NCBI GenBank assembly: GCA_030625775.1
Contig: DAOUQC010000031.1
Coordinates: forward strand, 1-49,657
Source of the DNA: Verrucomicrobiota bacterium
GTDB lineage: Bacteria > Verrucomicrobiota > Verrucomicrobiia > Verrucomicrobiales > DEV007
DNA: 49,657 bases
Reading direction: 5' to 3'
Of the stretch, positions 1 to 7,055 are shown piece by piece. Position 1 is the stretch's first letter; every line of letters begins with the position of its first letter. The notes beneath the pieces are model-generated. The model was given only the letters and a program-made list of their open reading frames with translations, did no database searches and was not told the origin of the DNA. A program made the position numbers and the translations under genes.

Positions 1-1227
1 CCGAGTCGGGCATCGGTGATGACCGGACTACGCCCCGATACGATTCGGGTATACGATCTCGACGCCCACTTCCGTGACACCAAACCCAAAGCTGTGACAT
101 TGTCGGAATTGTTTCGCAACAATGACTACCACGTCGAACGAGTTGGCAAAATTTATCACTACAATGTGCCGGCGAGCATCGGCACCGACGGCCACGATGA
201 CCCGCAAAGCTGGGATCGCACCACCAATCCCAAAGGTCGGGACACAAAGGAAGAACACCTGATCACCAACCTCGAACCGCATCGGAAAATCAGTGCCGCT
301 CTCTGCTGGCTCGCAGCCGATGGCACCGATGAAGAACAAACCGATGGCATGGTGGCCACCGAGGCGATTAAAATCCTGGAAGCCAATCAAGACCACCCCT
401 TCTTTCTTGGAGTAGGGTTTTTCCGTCCTCACACACCCTACGTGGCACCTAAAAAATACTTCGACCTCTACCCGATGGAGCAAATCAAGTTCCCCTACGC
501 TCCTGAAAATGACCGCAGTGACATTCCTCCAGCAGCCTTTGCCCATAATTGTCCGCTTCCTAATTACAACCTGCCGATCGATAAGTGCCTGGAGGCGAAA
601 CGGGCTTACTACGCAACGGTGTCCTTTGTGGATGCTCAGATTGGCCGGCTTTTCAAAGCCCTCGACCGTCTGGGTTTATCGGAGAACACTGTGATCGTAG
701 TCTGGTCGGATCATGGTTATCACCTCGGCGAACATCAGGGTATTTGGCAGAAGCGTTGCCTCTTTGAAGAGTCGGCTGGCGCACCCCTGATCATTTATGC
801 ACCCCAGGAGAAGGGCAACGGCAAACCTTGCGGACGGGTCGTCGAATTTGTCGACATCTATCCCACCATTGCCGAGCTGTGTGGTTTGAATCCCCCTGCC
901 GACTTGGAAGGACAGAGTCTCAAACCTCTGCTGGAAGATCCTGATCGAAGCTGGAACGAAGTAGCCGTCACCCAAGTGCTTCGACCAGGTGAAAAGGGCA
1001 ACATGATCATGGGACGCAGCATTCGAACTGCTCGATGGCGTTACACTGAGTGGAACGGTGGTGACGCCGGCTCCGAACTATACGATCACAGCGGCGACCC
1101 GAAAGAGTTCACCAATCTGGTCGATTCGGATCAAGCCAAAGACGTGATCCCCGGTTTAAAAAAGTTGCTGGATGACCGGGCTCAAGCCGGACCACCCCAC
1201 TCCCCGGTGAATCCCAAGCGTTTGTAA
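1..1227 (+). CDS. Sulfatase, iduronate-2-sulfatase-like (5' truncated by window edge)
   Basis: Partial gene: the frame is open to base 1, and the first codons read PSRAS followed by VMTGLRPD. This is the C-terminal half of the sulfatase signature C/S-x-P-S-R, so the formylglycine-forming Cys or Ser lies just outside the window. The internal GTG/ATG at 16-21 is therefore not a start. About 408 residues are visible. Family hallmarks include GLRPDT-x-[14 protein letters not shown], and the metal-site segment [10 protein letters not shown] followed by IWQK, close to residue 235 of the visible part. Family members hydrolyse sulfate esters of glycans in the periplasm or outside the cell. An export signal would be in the missing N-terminus. 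The gene ends in TAATAA before a hairpin shared with the convergent neighbour. Substrate is unknown; the family assignment is secure. Confidence 0.93.
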   Translation, partial: PSRASVMTGLRPDTIRVYDLDAHFRDTKPKAVTLSELFRNNDYHVERVGKIYHYNVPASIGTDGHDDPQSWDRTTNPKGRDTKEEHLITNLEPHRKISAALCWLAADGTDEEQTDGMVATEAIKILEANQDHPFFLGVGFFRPHTPYVAPKKYFDLYPMEQIKFPYAPENDRSDIPPAAFAHNCPLPNYNLPIDKCLEAKRAYYATVSFVDAQIGRLFKALDRLGLSENTVIVVWSDHGYHLGEHQGIWQKRCLFEESAGAPLIIYAPQEKGNGKPCGRVVEFVDIYPTIAELCGLNPPADLEGQSLKPLLEDPDRSWNEVAVTQVLRPGEKGNMIMGRSIRTARWRYTEWNGGDAGSELYDHSGDPKEFTNLVDSDQAKDVIPGLKKLLDDRAQAGPPHSPVNPKRL

Positions 1228-1242
1228 TAACTGGAGGGGTAA

Positions 1243-1272
1243 GTTCCTTCTTGCCCACGATCAAGAAGGAAC
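1243..1272. terminator. Perfect inverted repeat between convergent genes
   Basis: An 11-bp perfect stem (GTTCCTTCTTG / CAAGAAGGAAC) with an 8-nt loop lies 15 bp after the sulfatase stop and 25 bp before the stop of the leftward hydrolase gene. There is no clear T-tract on either side, so it may be a bidirectional terminator or an mRNA 3'-end stabiliser. Confidence 0.55.
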
Positions 1273-1297
1273 GCTGCAGCAATGTTTGCCCTACAAC

Positions 1298-3013
1298 TCA
1301 GCGGACAAATTTCTGCAACCGCTTGCCACCGACCTCCGCAACATAAACCGAGCCATCACCGGCCACAGCAATCCCATGAGGCAAAATGAAATTCCCCGGC
1401 TCGGAACCTTTCTCCCCCCATTCTTCGAGAACCTTTCCATCAAGCTTCATTTTCATCACCTTGCTCGCCCGGCCATCAGCTACATAGAGGATATCATTGT
1501 CATCAATGAATAAGCCGTAGGGAGCAAACCCGCCGAACTGTCGTAAATACTTTCCCTTCTGATCGAAAACCTGGATGCGATCATTTTCCCGATCCCCCAC
1601 ATAAACCAAGCCCTTGGAATCAATCCGGATCGAGTGCGGCAAATCAAACTCACCCTCGCCGCTTCCTTTTTTTCCCCAGGCGAGCAGGAATTTCCCCGAG
1701 CGATCAAATTTCGCTACTCGCGAATTCCCATAACCATCGGCAATGAAAAAATCTCCATTTTCTGCAAATGCAATATCAGCAGGACGGTCAAAGTGAGAGG
1801 CATCTTCACCTGCAACGTCTCGCTCTCCAAAAGTTCGCAGCACCTTGCCCGAGGCATCCAGTTTCACCACCGTGTGATTTTTATTGTCAGTCGTCCAGAT
1901 ATTACCTTCCCCGTCAACACGCAAAAAGTGGGTCGAGTCATACAGACCGTCACCGAAAGAACGAAGGAACTTACCTTGCGCAGAAAAAACAAGGATCGGA
2001 TTTTTGCCGCGGTGAAATACCAACACATTCCCGTCCGCATCGATCTCAACCCCGGAAACCGCCCCCAGCTTCATTCCCTCCGGTAACTGCAGAAAACTCT
2101 CAACCACTTTTGGTGATGCCTTGGCTGGCTTCTTCAGATGCATATCAAAAAAACCAGTCACCAAAGACCGCAGATCCCCTTGCTTGGGCTGCAGGTGAAA
2201 ACTGTGGGGCGCACCCTCGATAATATGCATCTCCGATTCCACTCCGGATTTCTGCAAGGTCTGATGTAGAATTTTCGACTGCTTCACCGGAATCAGGTTA
2301 TCTTTTGTTCCATGTAGAATCAATGCAGGTGGATCGCCCTTCGAAACATAAGTCACCGGTGAGCCGACCCGGCACAATTCCATGTCCTCCGGACTCAACT
2401 GGTCGAGCAGTTTGCGAGCACGGGCAAGTTGCTCCAGATCGTGAACACCGTACATCGGAACAACCGCCTGAATCCTACAGGACTGCTCCGCATACAATCC
2501 ATCCGGATCCAAACCGTCGCCATCGCCCACAGCAGCAAGCATCGCCACCAAATGCCCCCCGGCCGAACCTCCTATGGCCCCGATACTTTCAGAATCGATC
2601 CCATATTCATCAGCGTGTTGCCGCAGAAAACGAACCGCCGTCATGCAATCCTGCAAGTTCCGCGGCCAGACTTGTTTGAGATTTTCAGTGAACAGTTTTT
2701 TCTTTTCTGCCAGCACATAGTTTGCACTGGCACAAACATAACCAGCACCCGCAAGCGTCATCCCAATATTTTTCTCCCGTGCGGCAGCTTTGTCCCCCCC
2801 TACCCATCCTCCACCATGAATTATCAGAACTGCTGGCCAACGCTTTCCCTCAGTCGGTCCGGCCGGCAGATAAAGATCGAGCGTTTCCTTACGCCCCTCA
2901 CCGAGATACGGCACATCCCTGACAATACGAACCTTCGATCCTCCCGCCTCTTCCGCCCTCAAGTGATTGAACACGGATGCAAATATAACTACCGACAGTG
3001 TAAATACTTTCAT
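1298..3013 (-). CDS. Exported alpha/beta-hydrolase (BD-FAE/esterase type) fused to NHL beta-propeller
   Basis: 571 residues from the ATG at 3011-3013. The frame stays open further upstream but would run into the tRNA; the chosen Met begins a classical signal peptide (MKVFTLSVVIFASVF, cleavage near residue 21). Residues 35-295 form an esterase/lipase-type alpha/beta-hydrolase: oxyanion motif HGGGW (66-70), nucleophile elbow GGSAGG with Ser150, probable acid Asp238 in GTKDNLIP, and His270 in GAPHSFHL. Residues about 315-571 hold roughly five NHL repeats (for example GVEIDADGNVLVF, HSIRIDSKGLVYVGD, HGIAVAGDGSVYVAE) of the peptidylglycine-lyase-like propeller type. Family knowledge: this hydrolase group deacylates carbohydrate esters or small peptides. 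The propeller probably binds a substrate or partner, which is inferred. Located outside the cytoplasm. Convergent with the sulfatase. Confidence 0.88.
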   Translation of the reverse strand: MKVFTLSVVIFASVFNHLRAEEAGGSKVRIVRDVPYLGEGRKETLDLYLPAGPTEGKRWPAVLIIHGGGWVGGDKAAAREKNIGMTLAGAGYVCASANYVLAEKKKLFTENLKQVWPRNLQDCMTAVRFLRQHADEYGIDSESIGAIGGSAGGHLVAMLAAVGDGDGLDPDGLYAEQSCRIQAVVPMYGVHDLEQLARARKLLDQLSPEDMELCRVGSPVTYVSKGDPPALILHGTKDNLIPVKQSKILHQTLQKSGVESEMHIIEGAPHSFHLQPKQGDLRSLVTGFFDMHLKKPAKASPKVVESFLQLPEGMKLGAVSGVEIDADGNVLVFHRGKNPILVFSAQGKFLRSFGDGLYDSTHFLRVDGEGNIWTTDNKNHTVVKLDASGKVLRTFGERDVAGEDASHFDRPADIAFAENGDFFIADGYGNSRVAKFDRSGKFLLAWGKKGSGEGEFDLPHSIRIDSKGLVYVGDRENDRIQVFDQKGKYLRQFGGFAPYGLFIDDNDILYVADGRASKVMKMKLDGKVLEEWGEKGSEPGNFILPHGIAVAGDGSVYVAEVGGKRLQKFVR

Positions 3014-3052
3014 AGAGCCGAGGGGTAGAAGGTAACGCCGAGACCGTGGGGC

Positions 3053-3128
3053 TGGTGGAGCATACCGGAATCGAACCGATGACCTCCTCAATGCCATTGA
3101 GGCGCTCTACCAACTGAGCTAATGCCCC
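3053..3128 (-). tRNA. tRNA-Ala (anticodon GGC)
   Basis: 76-nt cloverleaf read on the minus strand. Acceptor GGGGCAT pairs with ATGCTCC, discriminator A, and CCA is encoded. The D-arm carries AGCTCAGTTGGTAGAGC. The anticodon stem CCTCA/TGAGG encloses the loop ATGGCAT, giving anticodon GGC. The T-arm is ATCGG-TTCGATT-CCGGT. It lies 39 bp upstream of the hydrolase-NHL gene on the same strand, so the two could share a transcript. Confidence 0.97.
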
Positions 3129-3155
3129 CTCATTTGCCACCGCCTTTGCTTCTCA

Positions 3156-3184
3156 GATATATTAAATCTGGAACTGGCTGTCAC
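3156..3184 (-). promoter_or_regulatory. Candidate sigma70-type promoter for tRNA-Ala
   Basis: On the minus strand, GTGACA (3179-3184, 5/6 match to TTGACA) and TATATC (3156-3161) are separated by exactly 17 bp and sit about 28 bp upstream of the tRNA 5' end. Assigned by eye; verrucomicrobial promoter consensus is not well known. Confidence 0.4.
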
Positions 3185-3345
3185 CGTAAGGAACGCGCGC
3201 ATCCTATTCTTGAAAAGCCCTTTCATCAACCCCTTTTTCCTGCCCGCTCAAGAGTATTGCCTTTCCAGGTTGTCAGAAAGCTTGTAGTGAATTCCAATTT
3301 TAGTATCTTGCTATGGATCTCCATCCGCCTTCAGATCGGCCTGTT

Positions 3346-4848
3346 ATGCCTAATTTTCTCATTTGCTCTCGCTTGCCACAATTCCAGCTGCTGTTTTTTT
3401 GCTGTTTTTCCAGCTGCCTGCTGTCAGTTTCTCCCGCTCACAGCCAAAAAGCCCCATTGCACACCTTCACCAATATCCAGGGTGTTAAGTTCGAAGGGCG
3501 CATAAAAGCCGTCGCTGGTAAAAAAGCCACTCTGGAGCTGGCCAATGGGAGAGATTATACCACCTCCATTGCCAGCTTTTCCCCCGCAGACCAACAATAC
3601 ATCAACAGGTGGGGCAGCGGAAATCCCAGTGCCTCGATCCCCGCTCCGGTGAAGTCGGGAATCAAACTCGAAAAAATCAACCAACTGATCGGACACCACT
3701 TATTCAGCGATGGGAATCTGTGGGAAAATCCTGCCCCGCTGGTCGCCGGGCGCCTGCGATGGCCAAAGGAATCATACACCCCCTATTCAAGCAGTTACCG
3801 GGGCTACCCCCAGGGAGCCTACCGTTTTATAGGGGTGCGGCCTTACTCGGTAGTCCTCTATGGCAATGACGGGAAAGTCTCCAGCCTCTCGATTGTTTTT
3901 GCCAACAAAGGAGATTTTTTCAGTGCCGCTGGAAGTGGGGAAAAGCATTTTATCAAGGGCAAGGCAGTGACTAACGAAGCTTCCGGCCTGAAAAAAATCA
4001 TGAATCGTGATGCCAGGATAATTTCCGATTCCCTGACCAAATTATTAGGTCAAGCCAAACGCCAAAAATTCGGTGATGGTTCTACACGGCAGATGGTTTT
4101 CCGCTGGGACTGGAGTGGCCACTCATTTTTGTTATCCAATGTCGAGGGGGAATACGTCAGTCTATCCATCCAACCCGTCGCCTTTGCCGACCAGCACGGG
4201 AGGTCAAAACGCACTCCCGACTCAATCATTCGCAAACGAGCACAAGAGAACGTCGAAAAACGCAGCAACGGAGATGTGGTGATCAAAAACATTCCAATGG
4301 TCAATCAAGGGCCTAAATCATACTGCGTGCCTGCCACGGCAGAGCGCTGCATGCGTTATCTTGGTATTCCTGCCGACATGTATGTCCTGGCTATGGCCGG
4401 TCAAACCAAATTGGGTGTGGGCACCTCTCCCGCTATTCTGCTGGATGCGGTAGGGCGTGATATCAAACGCAAAGGCCGCTCATTCAAAATCTGGGACGGG
4501 AAGATTAAAATCCATGAACTCACCCGCTACATTGACAAGGGAATTCCAGTGATGTGGGGCCTTTTCAGTACCAGGGATTTTAACAGAATCGCCAATGCCC
4601 GCACCCTGGCCCGGAAAAACCCCGAAACGTGGGACGACTATAAAGCAAAAACCAGGCGAACTTCAGCTTCAACTAAATTGCCCATCGAGCGCAATACTTC
4701 TCACATCGTCATCATTACAGGCTACAATAAGGCATCCGGAGAAATCGCCTTCAGTGACAGTTGGGGTGAAAATTTCAAGGAGCGCTGGATCACGGTCTCC
4801 GAGGCCCAGCAAATTTCCCAGAATCGCTTCTACGTGGTCGATCTGTAG
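3346..4848 (+). CDS. Exported SHD1-domain protein with C39-like cysteine peptidase domain
   Basis: 500 residues from the ATG at 3346; an in-frame ATG at 3313 would add 11 hydrophilic residues. The Met at 3346 directly precedes a hydrophobic signal peptide ending near PAHSQ. Residues 35-90 (HTFTNIQGVKFEGRIKAV, LELANGRDYTTSI) match the SLA1-homology-domain-1 pattern common in Planctomycetes and Verrucomicrobia. The middle region (about 100-300) is unrecognised. The C-terminal domain (about 317-500) resembles papain-like peptidase_C39-like folds: Cys327 in QGPKSYCVPA, His453 in SHIVIITGY and Asp471 in FSDSWG. Likely an exported cysteine protease or bacteriocin-leader-peptidase relative; activity is not proven. 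Its neighbours are unrelated and transcribed the other way. Confidence 0.8.
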   Translation: MPNFLICSRLPQFQLLFFCCFSSCLLSVSPAHSQKAPLHTFTNIQGVKFEGRIKAVAGKKATLELANGRDYTTSIASFSPADQQYINRWGSGNPSASIPAPVKSGIKLEKINQLIGHHLFSDGNLWENPAPLVAGRLRWPKESYTPYSSSYRGYPQGAYRFIGVRPYSVVLYGNDGKVSSLSIVFANKGDFFSAAGSGEKHFIKGKAVTNEASGLKKIMNRDARIISDSLTKLLGQAKRQKFGDGSTRQMVFRWDWSGHSFLLSNVEGEYVSLSIQPVAFADQHGRSKRTPDSIIRKRAQENVEKRSNGDVVIKNIPMVNQGPKSYCVPATAERCMRYLGIPADMYVLAMAGQTKLGVGTSPAILLDAVGRDIKRKGRSFKIWDGKIKIHELTRYIDKGIPVMWGLFSTRDFNRIANARTLARKNPETWDDYKAKTRRTSASTKLPIERNTSHIVIITGYNKASGEIAFSDSWGENFKERWITVSEAQQISQNRFYVVDL

Positions 4849-4867
4849 GGAAGCAGCTCAGGCAGCC

Positions 4868-4912
4868 GCTTTTTGACGATTTAGGTTTGAAGCAGCGAAG
4901 CCTTCAAAAAGC
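4868..4912. terminator. Nested hairpin between convergent genes
   Basis: Outer arms GCTTTTTGA (4868-4876) and TCAAAAAGC (4904-4912) are perfectly complementary, and an inner TTTGAAG/CTTCAAA stem sits inside. The T5/A5 runs within the arms suit a bidirectional terminator between the SHD1-C39 gene and the M28 peptidase gene. Confidence 0.5.
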
Positions 4913-4967
4913 TACCCTGGAAACCTTCCACCTACGCCTACTACACCGCAACAGCCTTCTGTGTCCC

Positions 4968-5996
4968 TCACGGATTCGTCCAAGCTTCAATAATCCCCTC
5001 AATTCCTGCGACGGCCTGTTCCAATCGCTCGAAATCAATCTGTTCCACCTTATCACCGGCTTGGTGGTATTCACTGTAACGAAACGGGCCGGTGTCAGTA
5101 ATCATCACTCCACGATAACCGGTTTTCCAAAAAGCCCAATGATCGGAGCGGTCGGCGTGAACATCCCCGTCTCCTGCCACTTTGCTCTCAATCGGCAATT
5201 GGCTCTTGCTCCGAAACGCAGCCTTTGCTGAGTTCACCAATCCTGCTGACTTTTCATTGCCTACCAGAACCAGAAAATCGCCCACCGACGGAGCATCTTC
5301 CCGGGTTCCCGCTGGATGCTTCTGGCTATCCGCTTCCTCGGAAAAAAAGGCCAACGAATCCAAACTGAGCATTCCCACCACATTCACTCCTCTCGCCTTT
5401 AAAGCTTTTGCATAAACCAGACTTCCCATTTCATCTGTTCTTGACCACGGGCTCTCTTCATTGACAAATGCGACAAACTTCAAAGTCACCGCATTCTCCC
5501 TCCCTATGAAGGCATTGGCAAGACACAACAAAGCCGCCACACCCGAAGCGTTGTCATCAGCTCCCGGACTGCCGGGAACCGTGTCATAATGTGCCCCAAT
5601 CACCACCACCTCGTCATTCCCCCCGGCCCCCTGCACGGTCACCTCAAGATTCCACACCTCCTGATCACCTGCAGCATACGTCTGCCGCTGCACATGGTAA
5701 CCCATATTGCTCTCTTCCAACGACGATTCAATAAAATAAGCCGCTGCTCTCAAATTTTCGATTTTGCCTGTATGCCGCTCACCTATGTCATCAGCCAAGA
5801 TCCGGACGTAATGCTCCAGGTCCTCCCGATTGACCGCTTTCCTCATCATGCTGGTGAATTCCTGCTCACGGGCATCCGGCCCCACATCCCCCTCAGTCCT
5901 GAACCACTCGGTGTATAAAAAAGACGAAGCGGTGATCAATACTAATCCCGCCGGCAAGCCGACCAGACAAAAACGAATGATTTTACCAGGATCCAT
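4968..5996 (-). CDS. M28-family metallopeptidase, membrane-anchored
   Basis: 342 residues. An N-terminal hydrophobic segment (about 7-28, IIRFCLVGLPAGLVLITASSF) acts as a signal anchor, placing the domain outside the cytoplasmic membrane. Di-zinc ligands of the M28 (aminopeptidase Y/Q-like) family are visible: His136 in GAHYDTV, Asp147 in GADDNASG, the Glu pair 180-181 in VNEES, Asp213 in LSLDSLAF, and a C-terminal His in YSEYHQAGD. Predicted to remove N-terminal residues from peptides. Its start is 20 bp downstream of the NYN-protein stop, so the two probably form an operon. The ATG at 5994-5996 has no strong Shine-Dalgarno, as is common here. Confidence 0.92.
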   Translation of the reverse strand: MDPGKIIRFCLVGLPAGLVLITASSFLYTEWFRTEGDVGPDAREQEFTSMMRKAVNREDLEHYVRILADDIGERHTGKIENLRAAAYFIESSLEESNMGYHVQRQTYAAGDQEVWNLEVTVQGAGGNDEVVVIGAHYDTVPGSPGADDNASGVAALLCLANAFIGRENAVTLKFVAFVNEESPWSRTDEMGSLVYAKALKARGVNVVGMLSLDSLAFFSEEADSQKHPAGTREDAPSVGDFLVLVGNEKSAGLVNSAKAAFRSKSQLPIESKVAGDGDVHADRSDHWAFWKTGYRGVMITDTGPFRYSEYHQAGDKVEQIDFERLEQAVAGIEGIIEAWTNP

Positions 5997-6016
5997 AACT
6001 ATTTATCAAAGTATTC

Positions 6017-6478
6017 TCACCCCTTGCCCCCGTTTCGTCGATAACGATTCAACCAGTCATCCATGACCCCCTGGGAGTTTTCCAACAACTGGCGCAGCCC
6101 GTCGGCCGAAATCACCTCCGTTCCCATGGAATACACCGCATTCTGTTCAGCCATATCATTGGTCGCCACCGTGATTCGATAATGCTTTGCGTATTTGGCA
6201 CTCAATCTTTCGATGATATCATCGGCAGTATGAGATGCATCACTGTAAAAAACCTGGATTTCATGCTCATCCCGCAGCGGCTCAAGCTCTATACGCTCCC
6301 TTCGCCCGTCGAAAACAAGCACCACCCTTACTCCTGATACATCCTGATAATTGCCCAGCAAATGCTTGAGCCGATCATGGGCCAATCCCTTGCCCCTGAG
6401 ATGCAGGTCCTTCAACTCTGCCCAGGCGTGAATGACATTGTTGCCATCGACCAGAAGGTATGTTCTATCGGTTGCCAT
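6017..6478 (-). CDS. NYN-domain ribonuclease, YacP/Rae1-like
   Basis: 153 residues, close to the usual YacP length (about 170). The PIN-like NYN fold is shown by the N-terminal strand YLLVDGNNVIHAW with the metal-binding Asp, the second acidic strand VVLVFDGRRER, the segment SDASHTADDIIERL, and ITVATNDMAEQ. YacP/Rae1 proteins are endoribonucleases associated with ribosomes and mRNA decay in Firmicutes; the same role here is inference. It lies between the H1-like gene upstream (72-bp gap) and the M28 peptidase gene downstream, all leftward. Cytoplasmic, with no signal peptide. Confidence 0.85.
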   Translation of the reverse strand: MATDRTYLLVDGNNVIHAWAELKDLHLRGKGLAHDRLKHLLGNYQDVSGVRVVLVFDGRRERIELEPLRDEHEIQVFYSDASHTADDIIERLSAKYAKHYRITVATNDMAEQNAVYSMGTEVISADGLRQLLENSQGVMDDWLNRYRRNGGKG

Positions 6479-6549
6479 CGCTCTAACGATGGATGACCTG
6501 GCAACCCGGCTTCCGCACCTGAATCCATCAAGCAGTAACGGGGAAAAAA

Positions 6550-6870
6550 TTAACTGTCCGATTTGTCAGCGGAAGCTTTCTTGGCTGGTGCCTTCTTCTT
6601 AGCTACGGCTTTCTTGGCTGGTGCCTTTTTCTTAGCTGCGGCTTTCTTGGCGGGCGCCTTCTTCTTAGCTGCAACTTTCTTGGCGGGCGCCTTTTTTACA
6701 GCAGTTTTTTTCGCAGCCGCTTTCTTTTTGGTATCACCAGTAGCTGCAGAAGCTGCCTTTTTCCCTGAAGCCTTGGCCAAAAGCATCGCCGTCTGCTCAC
6801 GCTCCCTCTTACGCTTGAGGTAGTTCCGACGTCTCTTACGCTTGATCTCTTTGTTGTACTGCTTGCTCAT
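6550..6870 (-). CDS. Histone-H1-like Lys/Ala/Pro-rich basic protein
   Basis: 106 residues, extremely basic. Residues 1-30 form an Arg/Lys-rich head (MSKQYNKEIKRKRRRNYLKR), distinct from the tail. Residues about 45-103 are a (K)KKAPAKKAxA repeat with an 11-residue period, typical of H1/Hc1-type C-terminal tails in chlamydiae, verrucomicrobia and others. Such proteins bind and compact DNA or act as RNA/ribosome-associated chaperones; which applies here cannot be read from the sequence. The head is not a known H1 globular domain. The gene opens a leftward cluster with the NYN RNase and M28 peptidase. Confidence 0.8.
   Translation of the reverse strand: MSKQYNKEIKRKRRRNYLKRKREREQTAMLLAKASGKKAASAATGDTKKKAAAKKTAVKKAPAKKVAAKKKAPAKKAAAKKKAPAKKAVAKKKAPAKKASADKSDS
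6575..6706. repeat. Four tandem 33-bp units inside the H1-like gene
   Basis: Units begin at 6575, 6608, 6641 and 6674, each starting with GCTTTCTTGG (the last with ACTTTCTTGG). Units 1-3 differ at only a few positions. Each unit encodes one 11-residue Lys/Ala/Pro repeat, so copy number can change without breaking the frame. Confidence 0.9.
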
Positions 6871-7055
6871 GGCTGAAAGTTATGTAGTTGCCCGTTTTTA
6901 GAGCCCTGCTTATTTAGCCGCTGAATACTAATGGTGCAAGCAGAAAACAGCACCCGCTCTCCGGCCTCCCCTTCTCAGATTTGCAGCAACTTAAAAAAAA
7001 ACGAAACTATCGCAGATTTCAGGCGTTTCATTTTCACAAAGCATCTGCCCGCCAT

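Noticed and set aside
16-18. GTG/ATG at 16-21 as start of the sulfatase
   Set aside because: The frame is open to base 1 and reads PSRAS, part of the active-site signature, so the gene begins upstream of the window.
6563-6823. Hydrophobic plus-strand ORF opposite the H1-like gene
   Set aside because: Phe/Leu/Ala repeats are the antisense of the Lys/Ala repeat units.
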